From Proteobacteria bacterium 005FR1 (GTDB lineage Bacteria; Pseudomonadota; Gammaproteobacteria; Pseudomonadales; Cellvibrionaceae): a stretch of 64,000 nucleotides of DNA. The stretch is taken from the NCBI GenBank assembly GCA_026192395.1, contig WACF01000002.1, positions 310,001 through 374,000 on the forward strand, written 5' to 3'. The notes under the pieces are model-generated. The model saw only the letters and a program-made list of their open reading frames with translations. It did no database searches and was not told where the DNA came from. The translations under genes were made by a program, and so were the position numbers. This document shows, piece by piece, positions 34,679 to 45,621 of the stretch (the stretch's first letter is position 1; every line of letters starts with the position of its first letter).

Positions 34679-36207
34679 TGACGCAGCAGGACTTCATGCC
34701 CGGAAAACCGCTGTCCGAGGTGCTGACAGGCAAATGGCTGCCTTCGGATGTCGGTGATGCGACCGTCACCGGTCTGTGCCTTGATCACCGTCAGCTGTCG
34801 AAGGGTGATTTGTTTATTGCATTGGCCGGTACCCGCACCGATGGACGCCGCTTCATCAACGAAGCGGTAAATGCCGGCGCGGCTGCGGTTGTGAAGGAAG
34901 CGGACAACGAAGATGATCGTATTCGCTGGATCGGTGCTGTCCCGGTAATTCCCTACAGCAATCTCGCACAGGACGTCAGCGCCATCGCCGATGAGTTCTT
35001 TGGCAAGCCTTCGCGCTCGCTGAACATCATGGGCGTGACTGGCACGAATGGTAAAAGCACCTGTACGCATCTGCTGGCACAACTGTCCGACCTGCTCGGT
35101 GGCAAGTCAGCAGTGGTGGGCACGCTCGGTTATGGGATTGTGGGCGCGGCTGGCGCTGCGGCAAACAGCCTTGTGGCCACAGGACTCACCACCGCCGATC
35201 CGGTAGCCAATCAGCGAATCCTTGCGGAGCTCAAGGAGTCAGGTGCCGAAGTGGTGGCGATGGAGATTTCCTCCCATAGTCTCGACCAGCACCGGGTCGC
35301 CGCCGTGCAGATCAAGGCGGCGCTGTTTACGAATCTGACGCGGGACCACCTGGACTACCACGGCAGCATGGAGCAGTACGGGCTGGCCAAACGCAAGTTG
35401 TTCATCCATCCGGGGCTGGAGCACCGGGTTTTCAATCTGGATGACGCCTTCGGTCGGGAGCTGGCCCGCGAATTCAAAAAGAAAAAGGGCGCTCGCACCT
35501 GGACATATGCGCTCGCTGACAACAGCGCGGATCTGTTTCTCGAGCAGATCGAACATCTGCCATCCGGAACTCGGGCCACGCTGGTAAGCCCCTGGGGGCG
35601 CGGCCAGTTCAGCACAGCACTACTGGGCGATTTCAATCTGAGTAATTTGTTGGGCGTCATTGCCGTTTGCTGTGCTCAGGGCAAGAAGCTGAATCAGGTG
35701 CTGGAAGCGATTTCGGAGCTAAAGCCGGTTGCCGGCCGCATGGAGCAGGTCAGCAAAGGCGATATTCAAGTCATCGTCGACTACGCGCATACGCCCGACA
35801 GTCTGGAGCAGGCTCTGAAAGCCTTGCGTCCACATACCCGCGGCAAGCTCTATTGCGTGTTCGGCTGTGGCGGCGATCGCGACAGCGGCAAGCGGCCTTT
35901 GATGGCGGCGGTGGCTGAACAATTTGCCGACCAGGTGATTGTCACCAGCGACAATCCCAGGACCGAAAGTCAGGAGCGGATCACCGCTGATATTCGCGCG
36001 GGGTTCAAAAGTCCGGAAGCCGCGATTTACGTGGAAGATCGCCGTGCCGCAATCGAGCAGGCTATCAATTCGGCGCAGTCGGGCGATTGCGTGCTGATCG
36101 CCGGCAAGGGTCACGAGACCTATCAGCAGGTGGGCGAGAATCGTCTGCCATTTAGTGATGTAAAGCATGCCCGCCTCGCCCTGCAGGCGCGCAACAGCGC
36201 GGAGTGA
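34675..36207 (+). CDS. murE: UDP-MurNAc-tripeptide ligase (meso-DAP adding)
   Basis: 510 residues. ATP loop GVTGTNGKSTCTHLL, and the meso-diaminopimelate recognition motif DNPR in TSDNPRTES, so this adds DAP rather than lysine. Starts as GTG-ATG inside the ftsI stop, either of which could be used. Cytoplasmic, third residue addition in the peptidoglycan stem. Confidence 0.97.
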   Translation: MMTQQDFMPGKPLSEVLTGKWLPSDVGDATVTGLCLDHRQLSKGDLFIALAGTRTDGRRFINEAVNAGAAAVVKEADNEDDRIRWIGAVPVIPYSNLAQDVSAIADEFFGKPSRSLNIMGVTGTNGKSTCTHLLAQLSDLLGGKSAVVGTLGYGIVGAAGAAANSLVATGLTTADPVANQRILAELKESGAEVVAMEISSHSLDQHRVAAVQIKAALFTNLTRDHLDYHGSMEQYGLAKRKLFIHPGLEHRVFNLDDAFGRELAREFKKKKGARTWTYALADNSADLFLEQIEHLPSGTRATLVSPWGRGQFSTALLGDFNLSNLLGVIAVCCAQGKKLNQVLEAISELKPVAGRMEQVSKGDIQVIVDYAHTPDSLEQALKALRPHTRGKLYCVFGCGGDRDSGKRPLMAAVAEQFADQVIVTSDNPRTESQERITADIRAGFKSPEAAIYVEDRRAAIEQAINSAQSGDCVLIAGKGHETYQQVGENRLPFSDVKHARLALQARNSAE

Positions 36208-36219
36208 AAGCGCAAAGTT

Positions 36220-37584
36220 ATGATAAATGAAATGGCGCTACAAGCGGTTGCAGCGAGCATCAACGGCGAGGTCGTCTTCGGCGATTGCCGTTTCACTCGT
36301 GTCTGCACCGACAGCCGCCAACTGCAAGCGGGCGACCTGTTCGTCGCCCTGCGTGGTCCGCGTTTTGACGCCCACCAGTTTCTCCAGCAAGCCGCCGACC
36401 AGGGCGCCTGCGGACTGGTGGTGGAAAAAGCGGATTCGAGCGTGAATCTGCCGCAACTGGTTGTTGAAGATACCACTCTCGCCCTGGGTCAGTTGGCGAA
36501 GCTGAATCGAAATCTGTTCAAAGGCTCGCTGGTGGCGATCACCGGTTCCGGCGGAAAGACAACAGTGAAAACCCTCTTGCGCAACATTTTCGCCCAGTGC
36601 GGAAACGTCTACGCCACCAAGGGAAATCTGAACAATCACATCGGCGTGCCGCTAAGCCTGTTCGAATTGAGCGCCGAGCATGATTACGCGGTCATCGAGA
36701 TGGGTGCAAGCGGACCGGGCGAAATTGCCTATTTGGTTGATCTCGCTGCACCGGATGTCGGTCTGGTGAACAACGCCTTGCGCGCACACGTGGAAGGCTT
36801 TGGTTCGTTGGAAGGCGTGGCCTGGGCCAAGGGCGAGATGTTCGCCGGCTTGCGCGAGGACGGTACCGCCGTCGTCAACCTGGATGATCCGCAGGTGGAG
36901 ATCTGGTTGGGGCAGGCGGGCTCGCGACGACGGATCACGTTCAGTGTGGCCGACAAAGCAGCGGACCTGGTGGCGAAGGAGATCATCGAGCTCGATGATG
37001 GTCGCGTGCAGTTTGTACTCGTCACACCGAACGGAGAATGCAAGGTTACTTTGCAATTGATCGGTCGCCACAATGTCGCTAACGCACTCGCAGCCGCTGC
37101 CTGCGCCCATGCGGTGGGCATCGAGCCAGCGGCGATCAAGTCAGGACTTGAAGCGAGCGAGGCGGTTGCCGGCCGCATGCAGCGCAAAGCGGGCATCAAG
37201 GGCTCGACCGTGATCGACGACAGCTACAACGCCAATCCTGACTCGGCCAAGGCGGCAGTGGATTCGCTGGTGCGCTGGCCCGGCAGGACAGTACTGGTTT
37301 TGGGCCAGATGGCGGAGCTGGGTCGCGACGCCGAAAAGTTTCATCAGGATCTCGGCCTCTACGCAAAGACCGTCGGCATTGACCTGCTGGTGGCAGTGGG
37401 TGGACTCACCCGTCAGTGCAGCGACTCCTTCGGCTCGGGTGCGCACTATTTCGAAGACTGTGATCAAGCGGCCGAGTTTCTGCGCGGCCTGGTCGATGGC
37501 AATACAGTCGCATTGATCAAAGGGTCGCGTTCCGCGCATATGGAGCGGGTAGTGAAAGCGCTGACCGAAGGTGGAGAACGATAA
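36220..37584 (+). CDS. murF: UDP-MurNAc-pentapeptide synthetase
   Basis: 454 residues. ATP loop [16 protein letters not shown] and later [12 protein letters not shown] are MurF signatures. Adds D-Ala-D-Ala to complete the pentapeptide precursor. The stop codon overlaps the first base of mraY, so translation is probably coupled. Confidence 0.97.
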   Translation: MINEMALQAVAASINGEVVFGDCRFTRVCTDSRQLQAGDLFVALRGPRFDAHQFLQQAADQGACGLVVEKADSSVNLPQLVVEDTTLALGQLAKLNRNLFKGSLVAITGSGGKTTVKTLLRNIFAQCGNVYATKGNLNNHIGVPLSLFELSAEHDYAVIEMGASGPGEIAYLVDLAAPDVGLVNNALRAHVEGFGSLEGVAWAKGEMFAGLREDGTAVVNLDDPQVEIWLGQAGSRRRITFSVADKAADLVAKEIIELDDGRVQFVLVTPNGECKVTLQLIGRHNVANALAAAACAHAVGIEPAAIKSGLEASEAVAGRMQRKAGIKGSTVIDDSYNANPDSAKAAVDSLVRWPGRTVLVLGQMAELGRDAEKFHQDLGLYAKTVGIDLLVAVGGLTRQCSDSFGSGAHYFEDCDQAAEFLRGLVDGNTVALIKGSRSAHMERVVKALTEGGER

Positions 37585-38666
37585 TGCTACTGTTACTCGC
37601 CGAATATCTGCAGCAATACATCAACGGCTTCGCGGTATTCCAGTATCTGACCTTTCGCGGAATTCTCGGTGTGCTTACCGCGTTGACCATTTCTTTTCTG
37701 CTTGGTCCCTGGATGATTCGCCGCTTGAACATCCTGCAGATAGGGCAATCAGTTCGTGACGATGGTCCCGCATCCCATCTGTCGAAAACCGGCACGCCCA
37801 CCATGGGTGGAACGCTGATTCTGGCAGCAATCTTTGTCAGCAGCCTGCTATGGTCCGACCTGTCCAACCGCTATGTCTGGGTCGTGATGCTGGTCACCGC
37901 TGTATTCGGCGCGGTGGGTTTCGTCGACGATTACCGAAAAGTGATCGAGCGCAATTCGCGGGGGCTGCCAGCCCGCTGGAAAATGTTCTGGCAGTCCCTT
38001 GGCGGCATCGGTGCCGCCGTTTTCTTATACATGACCGCGACCAGTCCGATTGAGACGACTTTGTTCGTGCCCTTCTTCAAGAACGTGGCGCTCGATATGG
38101 GTCTTTTCTACATCGTGTTCACTTATTTCGTCGTGGTCGGTTCCAGCAACGCGGTAAATCTCACCGACGGACTTGATGGTCTGGCGATCATGCCCTGCGT
38201 AATGGTGGCCAGTGCGCTTGGCGTCATGGCCTATCTGGTTGGCCACGTCCAGTTTGCGGAATACCTGCAAATTCCCTATGTGGCGGGTACCGGTGAGCTG
38301 GTGATTTTCTGCGGCGCTCTCGGTGGAGCGGGGCTCGGATTCCTCTGGTTCAACACCTATCCCGCCCAGGTATTCATGGGGGATGTGGGTGCGCTGGCCT
38401 TGGGTGCGGCGCTCGGCATCATCGCAGTGATCGTTCGCCATGAAATCGTTTTGTTCATCATGGGCGGTGTGTTTGTGATGGAAACCGTTTCGGTGATTCT
38501 GCAGGTGGCCTCTTTCAAGCTGACCGGACGGCGCATTTTCCGGATGGCGCCACTGCACCATCACTACGAACTGAAAGGTTGGCCCGAGCCGCGGGTGATC
38601 GTCCGTTTCTGGATCATCACAGTCATGCTCGTTCTGTTCGGGCTGGCCACTTTGAAACTGCGTTGA
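37584..38666 (+). CDS. mraY: Phospho-MurNAc-pentapeptide translocase
   Basis: 360 residues, about ten membrane helices. The catalytic aspartates lie in GFVDDYRK and [12 protein letters not shown], and the conserved histidines in [11 protein letters not shown]. Transfers phospho-MurNAc-pentapeptide to undecaprenyl phosphate, making lipid I. Confidence 0.97.
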   Translation: MLLLLAEYLQQYINGFAVFQYLTFRGILGVLTALTISFLLGPWMIRRLNILQIGQSVRDDGPASHLSKTGTPTMGGTLILAAIFVSSLLWSDLSNRYVWVVMLVTAVFGAVGFVDDYRKVIERNSRGLPARWKMFWQSLGGIGAAVFLYMTATSPIETTLFVPFFKNVALDMGLFYIVFTYFVVVGSSNAVNLTDGLDGLAIMPCVMVASALGVMAYLVGHVQFAEYLQIPYVAGTGELVIFCGALGGAGLGFLWFNTYPAQVFMGDVGALALGAALGIIAVIVRHEIVLFIMGGVFVMETVSVILQVASFKLTGRRIFRMAPLHHHYELKGWPEPRVIVRFWIITVMLVLFGLATLKLR

Positions 38667-38681
38667 TGGCGAGCGAAATTC

Positions 38682-40040
38682 ATGTCTGAGCTCATCGCCA
38701 GCAGCGAATTGATTGCAGTTGTGGGAATGGGGGCGACCGGTGTGTCGGTAGCCCGTTTTCTGAAACGAGAGAAGCAGCGCTTCATTATGCTGGACACGCG
38801 GCAAACGCCTCCGAATCTGGAGCGTTTCATCCAAGAGTTCCCCGGGGTGCCCTTTGAACTGGGCGCACTCTCAGAGGCGACCCTGCGCGCGGCGAGCAAG
38901 ATTGTGCTCAGTCCGGGTATTGCGCTGCGCGAACCTGCGATTCAGGCGGCCGGGCAAGCGGGCGTTCCGGTGCTTGGCGACATTCAGCTGTTCGCCGAGA
39001 AAGCCACTGCCCCAATCATCGCCATCACCGGTTCCAATGGTAAGAGCACGGTAACAACCCTGGTCGGCGAGATGCTGAAAGCGGCGGGCCGCAAGGTCGC
39101 CGTGGGCGGTAATCTCGGCACACCGGCGCTGGATCTGCTGGCCGACGATAACGGTGTGGAGTGCTTCGTTCTCGAATTATCCAGCTTTCAACTTGAAACC
39201 ACCGGCAAGCTCAACGCCGAGGTGGCCACCATCCTGAATCTCTCGGCCGATCACATGGATCGCTATGCCGGGATGGCGGATTACCATCTCGCCAAGCAGC
39301 GGGTTTTCTTCGGTGCGAAGAAGATGGTGGTGAACCGGGACGATCCGCTGACCCGGCCGCCCATGCGCGCCGATGCGCAGGTGATCAGCTTCGGTCTTGA
39401 TCGGCCGGATCTGAAGCAGTTTGGTTTATTGGAAGAGGGCGGCGAGCTTTATCTCGCGCAAGGCCTGAGCAAGTTGACTGCTGCTCGCGAACTCAAGATC
39501 GCTGGCAAACACAACCTGGCCAATGCGCTGGCGGCGCTGGCAATTGGCCATTTTTTCGGCCTGCAGCTTGATGTGATGCTGGATGCCCTGCGTTCTTTCG
39601 CCGGTCTACCGCATCGTTGCGAATGGGTGGCTGAAAGCAATGGGGTTGTGTTCATCAACGACTCCAAGGGCACCAATGTCGGCGCAACACTCGCCGCCGT
39701 GCAGGGACTATCCCGCTTGCCCGCGAAGATCGTGTTGATCGCGGGCGGTGAAGGTAAGGGCGCTGACTTCGCGCAGCTGGGATCAGCCCTTGCTGAAAAC
39801 GTCCGCGCATTGGTCAGCATCGGCACTGATGGTGAAAAGATTGCGGCGGTGGCTCGCGAGCGCGACGTGGATGTGATTGCAGCGGATGGCATGAAAGACG
39901 CCGTGGAAAAAGCCCGTGATCTCGCCCAGCGGGGGGATGTGGTGCTGCTATCACCGGCCTGTGCCAGTTTTGATATGTTCAAAAACTACATGGATCGCGG
40001 CGATCACTTTTGCCGCGCCGTGCGCGAGGTGCTGGCGTGA
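38682..40040 (+). CDS. murD: UDP-MurNAc-L-alanine:D-glutamate ligase
   Basis: 452 residues. N-terminal nucleotide fold VVGMGATGVSVARFL, ATP loop ITGSNGKSTVTTLVGEM, and the C-terminal FINDSKGTNVGAT. Adds D-glutamate to the precursor. Its TGA overlaps the ftsW ATG by one base. Confidence 0.97.
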   Translation: MSELIASSELIAVVGMGATGVSVARFLKREKQRFIMLDTRQTPPNLERFIQEFPGVPFELGALSEATLRAASKIVLSPGIALREPAIQAAGQAGVPVLGDIQLFAEKATAPIIAITGSNGKSTVTTLVGEMLKAAGRKVAVGGNLGTPALDLLADDNGVECFVLELSSFQLETTGKLNAEVATILNLSADHMDRYAGMADYHLAKQRVFFGAKKMVVNRDDPLTRPPMRADAQVISFGLDRPDLKQFGLLEEGGELYLAQGLSKLTAARELKIAGKHNLANALAALAIGHFFGLQLDVMLDALRSFAGLPHRCEWVAESNGVVFINDSKGTNVGATLAAVQGLSRLPAKIVLIAGGEGKGADFAQLGSALAENVRALVSIGTDGEKIAAVARERDVDVIAADGMKDAVEKARDLAQRGDVVLLSPACASFDMFKNYMDRGDHFCRAVREVLA

Positions 40041-41221
40041 TGTCGGTGCTGACTCAGCCCATGGAAAACGCCGGTCTGCAGCTGCCCGCACGGTTGGAGC
40101 TGGACTGGGTGCTGCTGGGGCTGGTGTTCACGCTGGCCTCCGTCGGCGTGCTGATGGTTGCCTCCGCGTCCATGTCGACAGCGGAATCCGTTTACGGCAG
40201 CCCTTGGTACATCCTGCAGAAGCACTGCGTGTTTCTGGCCATGGGTGCGTTTATCGGTACCGCAATAGCGATGGTGCCCACCAGCCTGTGGCAGCGCTAC
40301 GGCTGGATGCTGATCCTTCTCACCTTGTTGCTGCTGGTGCTGGTTCTGATTCCGGGCTTGGGGCGGCGGGTCAACGGCAGCCAGCGATGGCTGATGTTTG
40401 GGCCGATTTCCGTTCAGGCCTCGGAAGTCGCGAAGGTGCTGTTGGTGATGTTTTTCGCCAGCTATTTGTCTCGCCGTCACGAAGAGCTGAAAAGCAGCTG
40501 GAAGGGCGTGTTCAAGCCTCTGCTGACTCTCGCGTTGGTGGTCGGTCTGCTGCTGCTCGAACCAGACTTCGGCGGATCGGTGGTGATTGCAGGCACAGTA
40601 GTGGCGATGATGTTCATCGCAGGCATGAAGTTGTGGCAGTTCTTATCGCTGCTGGCTCTCGGCGGTGGCTTGTTGGCGTCGGCGGCGATCTTTTCGCCAT
40701 ACCGGCTGGAGCGGCTGGTGACATTCCTCGACCCCTGGGCGGATCAGTTCGACAGCGGTTATCAGCTGACCCAGTCACTGATCGCCTTCGGGCAAGGTCA
40801 ATGGTTTGGCGTTGGGCTCGGCATGAGCGTGCAGAAGCTGTTTTATCTGCCGGACGCACACACCGACTTTATCTTTGCGATCGTGGCTGAGGAATTCGGT
40901 CTGATCGGAGCGGCAGCTCTGGTGTTGCTTTTTGCCGCGCTGGTCTGGCGAATCCTGTTGATCGGCAAGCGGGCGATTCTGCACAACAACGCCTTCATCA
41001 GCCTGGTTGCCTTTGGCATCGCTGTGCTGATCGCGGGACAGGCTTTTATCAACATGGGTGTCGCTTCAGGTTTGCTTCCAACCAAAGGCCTCACGCTGCC
41101 TTTTATCAGCTATGGCGGCAGCAGCCTGATCATTAGCTGCGTGCTGATTGGCATCGTGGTTCGACTGGATTGGGAGCTCAGCGCGCAGCCAGCGCGACAG
41201 AAGGTGCAACATGTCCGCTGA
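40040..41221 (+). CDS. ftsW: Septal peptidoglycan glycosyltransferase FtsW
   Basis: 393 residues from ATG 40040, overlapping the murD stop. About ten membrane helices of the SEDS family; the late loop LPFISYGGSSLI is the family signature, and RRVNGSQRWLMFGPISVQ is typical of FtsW. Polymerises lipid II at the septum with FtsI. An in-frame reading 30 bases longer was rejected because it lies within murD. Confidence 0.97.
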   Translation: MSVLTQPMENAGLQLPARLELDWVLLGLVFTLASVGVLMVASASMSTAESVYGSPWYILQKHCVFLAMGAFIGTAIAMVPTSLWQRYGWMLILLTLLLLVLVLIPGLGRRVNGSQRWLMFGPISVQASEVAKVLLVMFFASYLSRRHEELKSSWKGVFKPLLTLALVVGLLLLEPDFGGSVVIAGTVVAMMFIAGMKLWQFLSLLALGGGLLASAAIFSPYRLERLVTFLDPWADQFDSGYQLTQSLIAFGQGQWFGVGLGMSVQKLFYLPDAHTDFIFAIVAEEFGLIGAAALVLLFAALVWRILLIGKRAILHNNAFISLVAFGIAVLIAGQAFINMGVASGLLPTKGLTLPFISYGGSSLIISCVLIGIVVRLDWELSAQPARQKVQHVR

Positions 41222-42293
41222 TCGCCAGACGCGCGTGCTAATCATGGCCGGCGGAACCGGCGGCCACGTTTTTCCGGCCCTGGCGGTGGCGGCAAAACTG
41301 CAGCAGGCGGGGGCGACTGTGCAGTGGCTGGGAACCGAGCGCGGTATTGAGGCCGAGCTGGTACCGGAGGCTGGGATTCACCTGAACACGATTCAGATCG
41401 CAGGATTGCGGGGCAAGGGTGTGAGGGCCTATCTCTCGCTGCCATTTGCCCTGACCAGAGCGGTTGCACAGGCACTGGCAGTGGTACGCAAGTTCCGACC
41501 CGATGTGGTGCTCGGACTCGGTGGTTTTGCTTCCGGGCCCGGCGGTCTTGCGGCGCGGCTCACGGGCAAGCCGCTGGTCGTTCACGAACAGAATGCCGTG
41601 GCCGGCACCACCAACCGCTGGCTGGCAAAAATGGCCACGCGCCGCCTCGAGGCGTTTCCGAACAGCCTCCCGCAGGCTGAACAGGTGGGCAATCCGGTTC
41701 GCGAGGAAATCAACGCTCTACCCGATCCAACACAGCGTCTGCGAGAACACAGCGGCAGCAAACGTCTGCTGGTACTCGGTGGCAGTCTCGGCGCACTGAA
41801 ATTGAATCACTTGCTGCCCGAAGCGCTCGCGGGCCTGAACGAGGCGGAGCGTCCGGAAGTATGGCATCAGACCGGCCGCAGGCACCTGGACGTAACGCGG
41901 GAAACCTATTCTCGAACGGATGTGAAAGCGCGGGTGGATGCCTTTATCGCCAACATGGCGGAAGCATACGGTTGGGCCGACCTGGTGGTTTGCCGCGCGG
42001 GTGCGCTAACGGTGTCCGAAATTACTGCGGCAGGTATTGGAGCGGTCTTCGTTCCTTTTCCTTTCGCCATTGATGATCACCAGACCAAAAACGCGCAGTG
42101 GCTGGTGGCGAATAATGCGGCGGTTCTCAAGCAGGAACGGGATCTGTCGTCCGAAAATTTATGCAAGATTCTGCGCGAGCTGCTGAGCGACTCAGAGCGT
42201 CTGCTCGAAATGGCAGTGAATGCACGCAGCCTTGCTCATCCCGAGTCCGCGGACCGGGTGGCACAAATTTGTCTGGAGGTGGCGAATGGGTAA
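41211..42293 (+). CDS. murG: UDP-GlcNAc:lipid I GlcNAc transferase
   Basis: 360 residues from ATG 41211, overlapping the end of ftsW by 11 bases. The GT28 motif is [16 protein letters not shown], and the C-terminal donor-binding part has [11 protein letters not shown]. Makes lipid II at the inner face of the membrane. Confidence 0.97.
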   Translation: MSADRQTRVLIMAGGTGGHVFPALAVAAKLQQAGATVQWLGTERGIEAELVPEAGIHLNTIQIAGLRGKGVRAYLSLPFALTRAVAQALAVVRKFRPDVVLGLGGFASGPGGLAARLTGKPLVVHEQNAVAGTTNRWLAKMATRRLEAFPNSLPQAEQVGNPVREEINALPDPTQRLREHSGSKRLLVLGGSLGALKLNHLLPEALAGLNEAERPEVWHQTGRRHLDVTRETYSRTDVKARVDAFIANMAEAYGWADLVVCRAGALTVSEITAAGIGAVFVPFPFAIDDHQTKNAQWLVANNAAVLKQERDLSSENLCKILRELLSDSERLLEMAVNARSLAHPESADRVAQICLEVANG

Positions 42294-43722
42294 TTCGGCC
42301 ATATCACAAGTAGCTGTCGCACATATACCGGAGATGCGCCGCATCCGACGCATCCATTTTATCGGTATCGGCGGCGCTGGAATGAGCGGCATCGCCGAGG
42401 TATTGCAGAACCAGGGTTACGAGATTTCCGGTTCCGACCTGAAAGAGTCCACTACGACGCTGCGCCTGCAGGACATGGGGCTGAAGGTTTTTATCGGCCA
42501 TCGGGTCGAGAACGTGTCGGGTGTGGATGTCGTGGTTTGTTCATCCGCCGTCAACGACAGCAATCCCGAGATTGTTGCGGCCCGTGAACAGCGCATCCCG
42601 ATCGTGCGACGCGCGGAGATGCTTGCCGAATTGATGCGATATCGTCATGGCATTGCCATCGCCGGCACGCATGGAAAAACCACCGCCACGAGCTTGATAG
42701 CAAGCATATTCGCCACAGCTGACAAGGATCCGACCTTTGTCATCGGCGGACTGCTGAACAGTGCCGGCAGCAACGCCAAGCTGGGTGCAAGCCGTTATCT
42801 GATTGCCGAAGCCGATGAAAGCGATGCGTCGTTTTTGCATCTGCAACCGGTGATCGCGGTGGTCACCAACATCGACGCCGACCACATGGACACCTACGGC
42901 GGTGACTTCTCGAAGCTGAAATCCACCTTCGTAAGTTTTCTGCACAACCTCCCGTTCTACGGCTTGGCGGTGCTTTGTGGCGATGATCCGGTAATCAGAG
43001 ACATCATTGAGGACGTCGGCCGACCGGTGCTGACCTACGGCTTCGGTGAGGATTGCGATTTTCGTGCAAGCGACGTGCATCAGGATGCGATGCGCACCAG
43101 CTTCAAAGTCTGGCGTCCAGACAACAAGGCGCCGCTGGAGATAACCCTCAACATGCCAGGCGCTCACAATGTGCTGAATGCGACCGCAGCCATTGCCGTT
43201 GCCACCGATGAAGGCCTGAGCGACGAAGCGATTCAGGCGGGCCTGTCCAACTTTCTCGGAGTGGGGCGGCGCTTCCAGGTCTACGGCGAATATGAAGTGG
43301 GCGAGGGCAAGGCAATGCTGGTGGACGACTACGGCCACCATCCTCGCGAAGTTGCCGTGACCATCGAAGCAGTCCGTAAAAGCTGGCCGCACCGACGTTT
43401 GGTGATGGTCTTCCAGCCGCACCGGTATAGCCGTACTCGCGACTTGTACGAGGATTTCGTGGATGTGCTGTCCCGTGTCGACGTCCTGATCATGCTGGAA
43501 GTTTATGGCGCGGGTGAAGATCCCGTGCCCGGTGCCGATAGTCGACACCTGTGTCGCAGCATCCGCAATCGCGGACAGATTGATCCGATTTTCGTCGAGG
43601 GCATCGACGGAGTTCCGGAAGTGATTCGGGACCTGGTCCGGCCCGGCGACATTGTGATTACCCAGGGCGCCGGCAACGTGAATGCCCTGGCCATTGAGCT
43701 GGCCCGACGCCAGCTGCGTTGA
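42286..43722 (+). CDS. murC: UDP-MurNAc:L-alanine ligase
   Basis: 478 residues from ATG 42286, supported by GGAGGT five bases upstream. Motifs: [32 protein letters not shown], and [10 protein letters not shown]. First amino acid addition of the stem peptide. The start lies inside the last codons of murG. murB, often next in other genomes, is not present here. Confidence 0.97.
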   Translation: MGNSAISQVAVAHIPEMRRIRRIHFIGIGGAGMSGIAEVLQNQGYEISGSDLKESTTTLRLQDMGLKVFIGHRVENVSGVDVVVCSSAVNDSNPEIVAAREQRIPIVRRAEMLAELMRYRHGIAIAGTHGKTTATSLIASIFATADKDPTFVIGGLLNSAGSNAKLGASRYLIAEADESDASFLHLQPVIAVVTNIDADHMDTYGGDFSKLKSTFVSFLHNLPFYGLAVLCGDDPVIRDIIEDVGRPVLTYGFGEDCDFRASDVHQDAMRTSFKVWRPDNKAPLEITLNMPGAHNVLNATAAIAVATDEGLSDEAIQAGLSNFLGVGRRFQVYGEYEVGEGKAMLVDDYGHHPREVAVTIEAVRKSWPHRRLVMVFQPHRYSRTRDLYEDFVDVLSRVDVLIMLEVYGAGEDPVPGADSRHLCRSIRNRGQIDPIFVEGIDGVPEVIRDLVRPGDIVITQGAGNVNALAIELARRQLR

Positions 43723-43739
43723 GAACACGGTCTTGGGAA

Positions 43740-44708
43740 ATGAACGAATCAGGCAGTAAAAAAGTAACAGTACCGGTCAGCGAAGAGCTGCGTCAGCAGC
43801 TGGGCCGGGTGGCAGTTCTGTTCGGTGGCGACTCCGCGGAGCGCGAAGTATCGCTGCAGTCCGGCACTGCGGTATTGAATGCACTGTTGGCCGCCAATGT
43901 CGATGCCGTAGGCATCGATACCGGTAAGGATGCACTGAAGTATTTGCAGAAAGTCGATGTGGATCGCGCCTTCATCATGCTGCACGGTGCTGGCGGCGAA
44001 AACGGCAGCATGCAGGCGCTGCTGACCTATCTCGACATTCCCTACACCGGTAGTGGCGTTGGAGCCTCGGCACTGGCAATGGACAAGCTGCGCAGTAAAC
44101 AGCTGTGGCTGGGCATGAACCTGCCCACCGCGAAGTTCGCCGTGCTGTCCGACAAGAGTGACTGGCAGCAGCTAATCAGCGATTTGAATGGCGGGGCGAT
44201 GGTGAAGCCGGCTCACGAAGGTTCGAGCCTGGGTATGTCGCGCGCCGGCTCGGCGGAGGAGTTGAAGGCCGCATACGAGAAGGCAAGACAGTACGACAGC
44301 AGTGTGATCGCCGAGGCGCTAATTCGCGGGCCCGAATACACCGTCAGCATTCTTAATGATCAGGTGTTGCCGCCGATTCGCCTTGAAGCCAACAACGTTT
44401 TCTACGATTACGAAGCGAAATACATCTCCAACGAAACACGCTACCACTGTCCTTGCGGCCTGAGCGCTGAGAAGGAAGCGCAGCTGAAACAGCTGGCGCT
44501 GGACGCTTATAACAGTCTCGGTTGCGAGGGCTGGGGACGTGTGGATGTGATGGCGGACGAAGCGGGCAATTTTTTTGTTCTTGAGGTGAACACCGTGCCG
44601 GGCATGACCAGCCACAGCCTGGTCCCGATGGCCGCAAAGGCGGCGGGCTTGTCCTTCGAGGAGTTGGTTGTGACGATTCTGCTGAGCAAATTCGACAAGG
44701 ATCGCTAA
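43740..44708 (+). CDS. ddlB: D-alanine:D-alanine ligase
   Basis: 322 residues from ATG 43740. ATP-grasp enzyme: AVLFGGDSAEREVSLQSG at the N-terminus, VKPAHEGSSLGMS and the metal-binding end VLEVNTVPGMTSHSL. Makes the D-Ala-D-Ala used by MurF. Overlaps the ftsQ start by one base. Confidence 0.96.
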   Translation: MNESGSKKVTVPVSEELRQQLGRVAVLFGGDSAEREVSLQSGTAVLNALLAANVDAVGIDTGKDALKYLQKVDVDRAFIMLHGAGGENGSMQALLTYLDIPYTGSGVGASALAMDKLRSKQLWLGMNLPTAKFAVLSDKSDWQQLISDLNGGAMVKPAHEGSSLGMSRAGSAEELKAAYEKARQYDSSVIAEALIRGPEYTVSILNDQVLPPIRLEANNVFYDYEAKYISNETRYHCPCGLSAEKEAQLKQLALDAYNSLGCEGWGRVDVMADEAGNFFVLEVNTVPGMTSHSLVPMAAKAAGLSFEELVVTILLSKFDKDR

Positions 44709-45556
44709 TGAAAATCCGCGCGCAAGAGCAAAAGCCCCGCAAGAAGGGAGCGACCGCCCGGCGACAAAGTCGCAGCGACGGCTCGGGGGTACTGTCCGCT
44801 CTCGGCGGTTTCTTCCGCACGCTGTTCAAGCTGGTAGCGGTCGGCGTAGTAGTCGCAGGGGCAAGCGCGGCAGTGGTCTATGGCAAGGATTTCGTCAACG
44901 AAGCAGCGGATCGACCGATTCGCAACATCGGGGTAGAAGGTCAGTTCGCGTTCATCTCGCAGGAGGCCATCTCCGAGATGGTAACGCCGATGATCGTCGG
45001 CGGCTTTCTGCAATCGCCGCTGTCGGCGATCAAGGAAAAACTGGAGAGCAATCCCTGGATTGCCACAGCGGTGGTCAGTCGCCGCTGGCCGGATCAGCTG
45101 TTCATCTCCATCGTGGAGGAGCAGCCGATTGCGCGCTGGTCCGACGTGGGTTTTCTGAATCACCTGGGGGAAATCGTTGCAGTTCCTGCTCACCCGAGGC
45201 TGGAAAATCTGCCCTTGCTGTCCGGCAATGTCGGACAGGAAAAATCGGTGATGCACAATTACCAGCAGCTCGCGCAAATGCTGCGGCCCTACGGACTGAA
45301 GGTGAGTGAGTTCTACAGCGACGAGCTGTTTTCGTGGAATGTCGTGCTGGCCAACGGCTTGAGAATCAACATCGGCCGCGACCAGACCATGGAGAAGATT
45401 CAGCGTTTTCTGATCGTCTACAACCGGGAGCTTCACAAGCGGCTGGATCAGGTTGCCTCGGTGGATTTGCGCTACGGCAATGGGCTGGCGGTTCAGTGGA
45501 AAGAGGCCACGGCGGAATCCGAAAGGGCATCGACCGCACCGGGCGAACAGGCATAA
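44708..45556 (+). CDS. ftsQ: Cell division protein FtsQ
   Basis: 282 residues: basic cytoplasmic tail, one membrane helix (about 35-56), a POTRA domain (IRNIGVEGQFAFISQEAIS) and the beta domain with LRINIGRDQTMEKIQRF. Bridges the Z-ring to septal synthases with FtsL and FtsB. ftsB is not in this cluster, as usual for gammaproteobacteria. Confidence 0.95.
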   Translation: MKIRAQEQKPRKKGATARRQSRSDGSGVLSALGGFFRTLFKLVAVGVVVAGASAAVVYGKDFVNEAADRPIRNIGVEGQFAFISQEAISEMVTPMIVGGFLQSPLSAIKEKLESNPWIATAVVSRRWPDQLFISIVEEQPIARWSDVGFLNHLGEIVAVPAHPRLENLPLLSGNVGQEKSVMHNYQQLAQMLRPYGLKVSEFYSDELFSWNVVLANGLRINIGRDQTMEKIQRFLIVYNRELHKRLDQVASVDLRYGNGLAVQWKEATAESERASTAPGEQA

Positions 45557-45621
45557 ATACAGAATAACGCCGTGCCGAGGCGATAAGCGGGCGGCAAGGG
45601 CAATGAGGCGAGGTCTTGTAA